Position numbers and translations under genes: made by a program
Part shown: piece by piece, positions 4,711-6,658 of the stretch
Numbering within the stretch: position 1 is the first letter of the stretch
Layout: each line of letters begins with the position of its first letter
From: Microbacteriaceae bacterium
Lineage (GTDB): Bacteria; Actinomycetota; Actinomycetes; Actinomycetales; Microbacteriaceae
Length of the DNA stretch: 6,658 nt
Direction: 5' to 3'
Assembly: GCA_025463665.1 (NCBI GenBank)
Contig: JAODAY010000299.1
Span: 1 to 6,658, forward strand
Notes under the pieces: model-generated
Database searches by the model: none
Told to the model about the DNA's origin: nothing
Seen by the model: only the letters and a program-made list of their open reading frames with translations

Positions 4711-5691
4711 TCAGCTGGCGGCGGCGCGCAGCTTCTCCAGGAGCGGAGCAGCCGCCTGATCGAGAAATTCCTGCTGCATTTCGTCGCCCACCTGAACGAG
4801 GGCGATGTCGCTGAAGCCGGCTTCCCAGAACGAGCGCACGGCCTCGACTATCGCGTCGAGGTCGGGGCCGCAGGGTATGGAGGACGACACGTCTTCTTGC
4901 CGTACGAACTGGCTCGCCCCGGCGAAGCCGGCCGGGGTGGGGAGGTCGGCGTTGACCGCCCATCCGCCGCCGAACCAGCGGAACTGGTCGTGCGCGCGAT
5001 CGGCGGCGGCCGCGGCGTCGGGGTCCCACGAGATGGGGATCTGGCCGATCGTGCGCGACGAGGCGGCTTCGGGGCCCCGCGCGTCTGACCAGCCGCGCAC
5101 GAGGTCGGCATCGGGCTCGACGGCAATGAGGTGGTCGCCCATCGGGGCGAAGCGCTCGATGCTCTTCTCGCCGGAGACGGCGAGACCGATGGGCACACCG
5201 TCGTCGGGCACGTCCCAGACGCGCGCCGAGTCGACGCGGAAGTAGTCGCCCTGCCACGTGACAAGTTCTCCGGTGTGCAGGGCACGGATGATCTGCACCG
5301 CCTCCTCGAGCATGTCCTGGCGCTGCGCGATCGGTGGCCAGCCCTCGCCGATGATGTGTTCGTTGAGGTTCTCACCCGAACCAAGGCCGAGCATGAACCT
5401 GCCGTCGGAGAGCAACTGCATAGTCGCGGCCTTCTGCGCGACGACGGCGGGGTGGTATCGCATCGTCGGGCACGTCACGTAGGTCGCGAGGTCGACACGT
5501 TCGGTCGCCTGTGCCACCGCTCCGAGAACACTCCAGGCGTACGAGGCGTGACCCTGTGACGTGAGCCACGGCGAGTAATGGTCGCTCGACACCTCGAAGT
5601 CGAAACCGACGCGTTCAGCGGCGACGGCGTAGCGCACGAGATCCTTCGGTCCACTCTGCTCGGTCATGAGGGTGTACCCGAAACGCGTCAT
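4711..5691 (-). CDS. LLM-class F420-dependent oxidoreductase, G6PDH-like subfamily (TIGR03557 type)
   Basis: This 326-residue protein is a luciferase-like (beta/alpha)8-barrel flavin/F420 enzyme. It carries the subfamily features: F-G-Y-T-L-M-T-E11-Q, S-S-D37-H38-Y-S-P-W42, Y-V-T-C-P-T-M-R-Y-H-P-A, G-L-G-S-G-E107-N-L-N-E, and S-I-P-C-G-P-D near the C-terminus. E11, H38, W42 and E107 fall at a constant offset of two from E13, H40, W44 and E109, the F420/catalytic residues I recall for mycobacterial Fgd1. The lysines that hold the glucose-6-phosphate phosphate in Fgd1 (198 and 259) have no lysine near the matching positions, so I do not call it glucose-6-phosphate dehydrogenase; the substrate is unknown. 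The start has a good GAGAGGAA site. The ATG overlaps the TGA of the YihY gene (ATGA), which indicates translational coupling. Confidence 0.92.
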   Translation of the reverse strand: MTRFGYTLMTEQSGPKDLVRYAVAAERVGFDFEVSSDHYSPWLTSQGHASYAWSVLGAVAQATERVDLATYVTCPTMRYHPAVVAQKAATMQLLSDGRFMLGLGSGENLNEHIIGEGWPPIAQRQDMLEEAVQIIRALHTGELVTWQGDYFRVDSARVWDVPDDGVPIGLAVSGEKSIERFAPMGDHLIAVEPDADLVRGWSDARGPEAASSRTIGQIPISWDPDAAAAADRAHDQFRWFGGGWAVNADLPTPAGFAGASQFVRQEDVSSSIPCGPDLDAIVEAVRSFWEAGFSDIALVQVGDEMQQEFLDQAAAPLLEKLRAAAS

Positions 5692-6658
5692 GAACGGTTC
5701 CTCTCCCTGCGGGACGTGCCGCCACCGTCTCCGTTGTCGCCCTTGTCGTCGTCGTCGTTCGCGTCGTCTGCCCTCTCACGCAACTCGCGACCCATCTCGA
5801 CGTCTTTGTCGTGCTTGGCCGCCGCCTTCTCGCTCTTCTTGGTGTCGCGCGGCGGGAGCTTGAGGGTCTCCTCCGCCTCGATGCCGGCCACCAGTTGGCG
5901 GCCGCGTTCCAGCTCGGCGTCTAGTTCCGCGCCGAAGAGCAGCGCGATGTTGCTGATCCAGATCCACAGCAGGAAGACGATGACACCGCCGATCGAACCG
6001 TAGGTCTGGTTGTAACTCGAGAAGTTCGCGATGTAGAGCCCGAAGAGGGCGGAGGCGATGACCCAGACCAGAAGCGCGACGAACGCGCCGATGCTCATCC
6101 ACCGGAACTTGGGCTGCTTGATGTTCGGAGCGGCGTAGTAGAGCACGGCGATCAGGCCGATGGCGATCAGCACGATCACCGGCCACTTGGCGATGTTCCA
6201 CACCGTGATGGCGGCGTCGCCGAGTCCGATGGCCGCACCGATCGACTCGGCGATCGGGCCGCTCGCGACGAGCATGCCCGCGATGAGGACGGCTACGATG
6301 ATGGCGAGCAGCGTCACGATGAGCATCATGGGGCGCAGCTTCCAGAACGGGCGACCCTCGTCGATGCCGTAAATCCGGTTCATCGCACGCGCGAAGGCGC
6401 CGACGAAGCCAGAGGCCGACCACAGGGCGCCGACGATACCGATGACGAGGCCGATGCCGGCCGAGGGGTTCTGTGTCAGCCGGTCGATCGGCCCCTCGAG
6501 GGTGTCGAGAGTGTCTTGCGGCACGAAACCAGAGGCGAGCCGCAGGATCGAGTCGGTGGTCGCCTGCGCGTCGCCGAATACGCCGAGCAGCGAGACGATG
6601 GCGAGGAGTGCGGGGAACAACGCGAGCACTCCGTAGTAGGTCAGCGCCGCGGCGAGGT
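5688..6658 (-). CDS. YihY/BrkB family inner-membrane protein (5' end outside window)
   Basis: The gene runs off the right edge; about 322 residues are visible. The reading begins L-A-A-A-L-T-Y-Y-G-V-L-A-L-F-P-A-L-L, the family's first conserved segment, so only some tens of N-terminal residues are missing. The GTG at 6629 is internal, not the start. Counting from that codon, six hydrophobic spans are visible at about 2-19, 58-80, 101-123, 150-167, 177-203 and 210-233. They include the family marks A-M-N-R-I-Y-G-I (82-89) and Y-N-Q-T-Y-G-S-I-G-G followed by L-F-G-A-E-L-D-A-E-L. A charged cytosolic tail of about 70 residues (243-313) follows, with a K/R/E-rich part and then a run of aspartates and glycines. 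The family was once called ribonuclease BN in error; it is now regarded as a membrane protein of unclear transport role. Its TGA overlaps the start of the oxidoreductase gene. Confidence 0.93.
   Translation of the reverse strand, partial: LAAALTYYGVLALFPALLAIVSLLGVFGDAQATTDSILRLASGFVPQDTLDTLEGPIDRLTQNPSAGIGLVIGIVGALWSASGFVGAFARAMNRIYGIDEGRPFWKLRPMMLIVTLLAIIVAVLIAGMLVASGPIAESIGAAIGLGDAAITVWNIAKWPVIVLIAIGLIAVLYYAAPNIKQPKFRWMSIGAFVALLVWVIASALFGLYIANFSSYNQTYGSIGGVIVFLLWIWISNIALLFGAELDAELERGRQLVAGIEAEETLKLPPRDTKKSEKAAAKHDKDVEMGRELRERADDANDDDDKGDNGDGGGTSRRERNRS

Noticed and set aside
5735..5775. GTC-rich trinucleotide run (GTCGTCGTC...) as a repeat element
   Set aside because: It simply encodes the aspartate-rich tail of the YihY protein; short and compositional.

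Overview
This is a 6.7 kb piece of a high-GC actinobacterial chromosome. A DUF7882 small protein, an F420-type luciferase-like oxidoreductase, an FBP (EF-G-binding) zinc-finger protein and a two-domain VOC protein of the Cfp30B type together suggest the Micrococcales, most likely the Microbacteriaceae. This is an inference from gene content; there is no rRNA or other phylogenetic marker in the window. Nearly all genes lie on the minus strand.

Layout from left to right. (1) 38-1308, minus: a two-gene unit of a two-domain VOC/glyoxalase-fold protein followed by a DUF1905/YdeI-like protein, with overlapping stop and start codons. The VOC gene carries an in-frame 15-bp minisatellite, and a good candidate promoter lies just upstream of it. 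(2) 1441-3183, minus: a TetR-family regulator of the WHG type, then, 79 bp further on, an FBP-type zinc-finger protein whose stop overlaps the GTG start of a YfcE-like metallophosphoesterase. An inverted repeat after the phosphoesterase may end this unit. (3) 3184-3434 (251 bp): divergent intergenic region with a candidate TetR operator. (4) 3435-3737, plus: the only convincing plus-strand gene, a 100-aa DUF7882 protein. (5) 3738-4338: a patchy zone with a 24-bp sequence matching the 3' end of a tRNA gene, an unrecognised open frame with relaxed third-position GC and no clear start, and a small perfect hairpin. It looks like the worn edge of an integrated element. (6) 4339-6658, minus: a probable operon of a YihY/BrkB membrane protein (5' end outside the window), an LLM-class F420-dependent oxidoreductase joined by an ATGA overlap, and a 109-aa hypothetical protein.

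I found no CRISPR array, intact tRNA or rRNA, insertion sequence, toxin-antitoxin pair or recognisable defence system. Most of the window is ordinary chromosomal content. The parts most worth a second look are the tRNA-end remnant with its adjacent orphan frame, the minisatellite in the VOC gene, and the tight FBP/phosphoesterase coupling.
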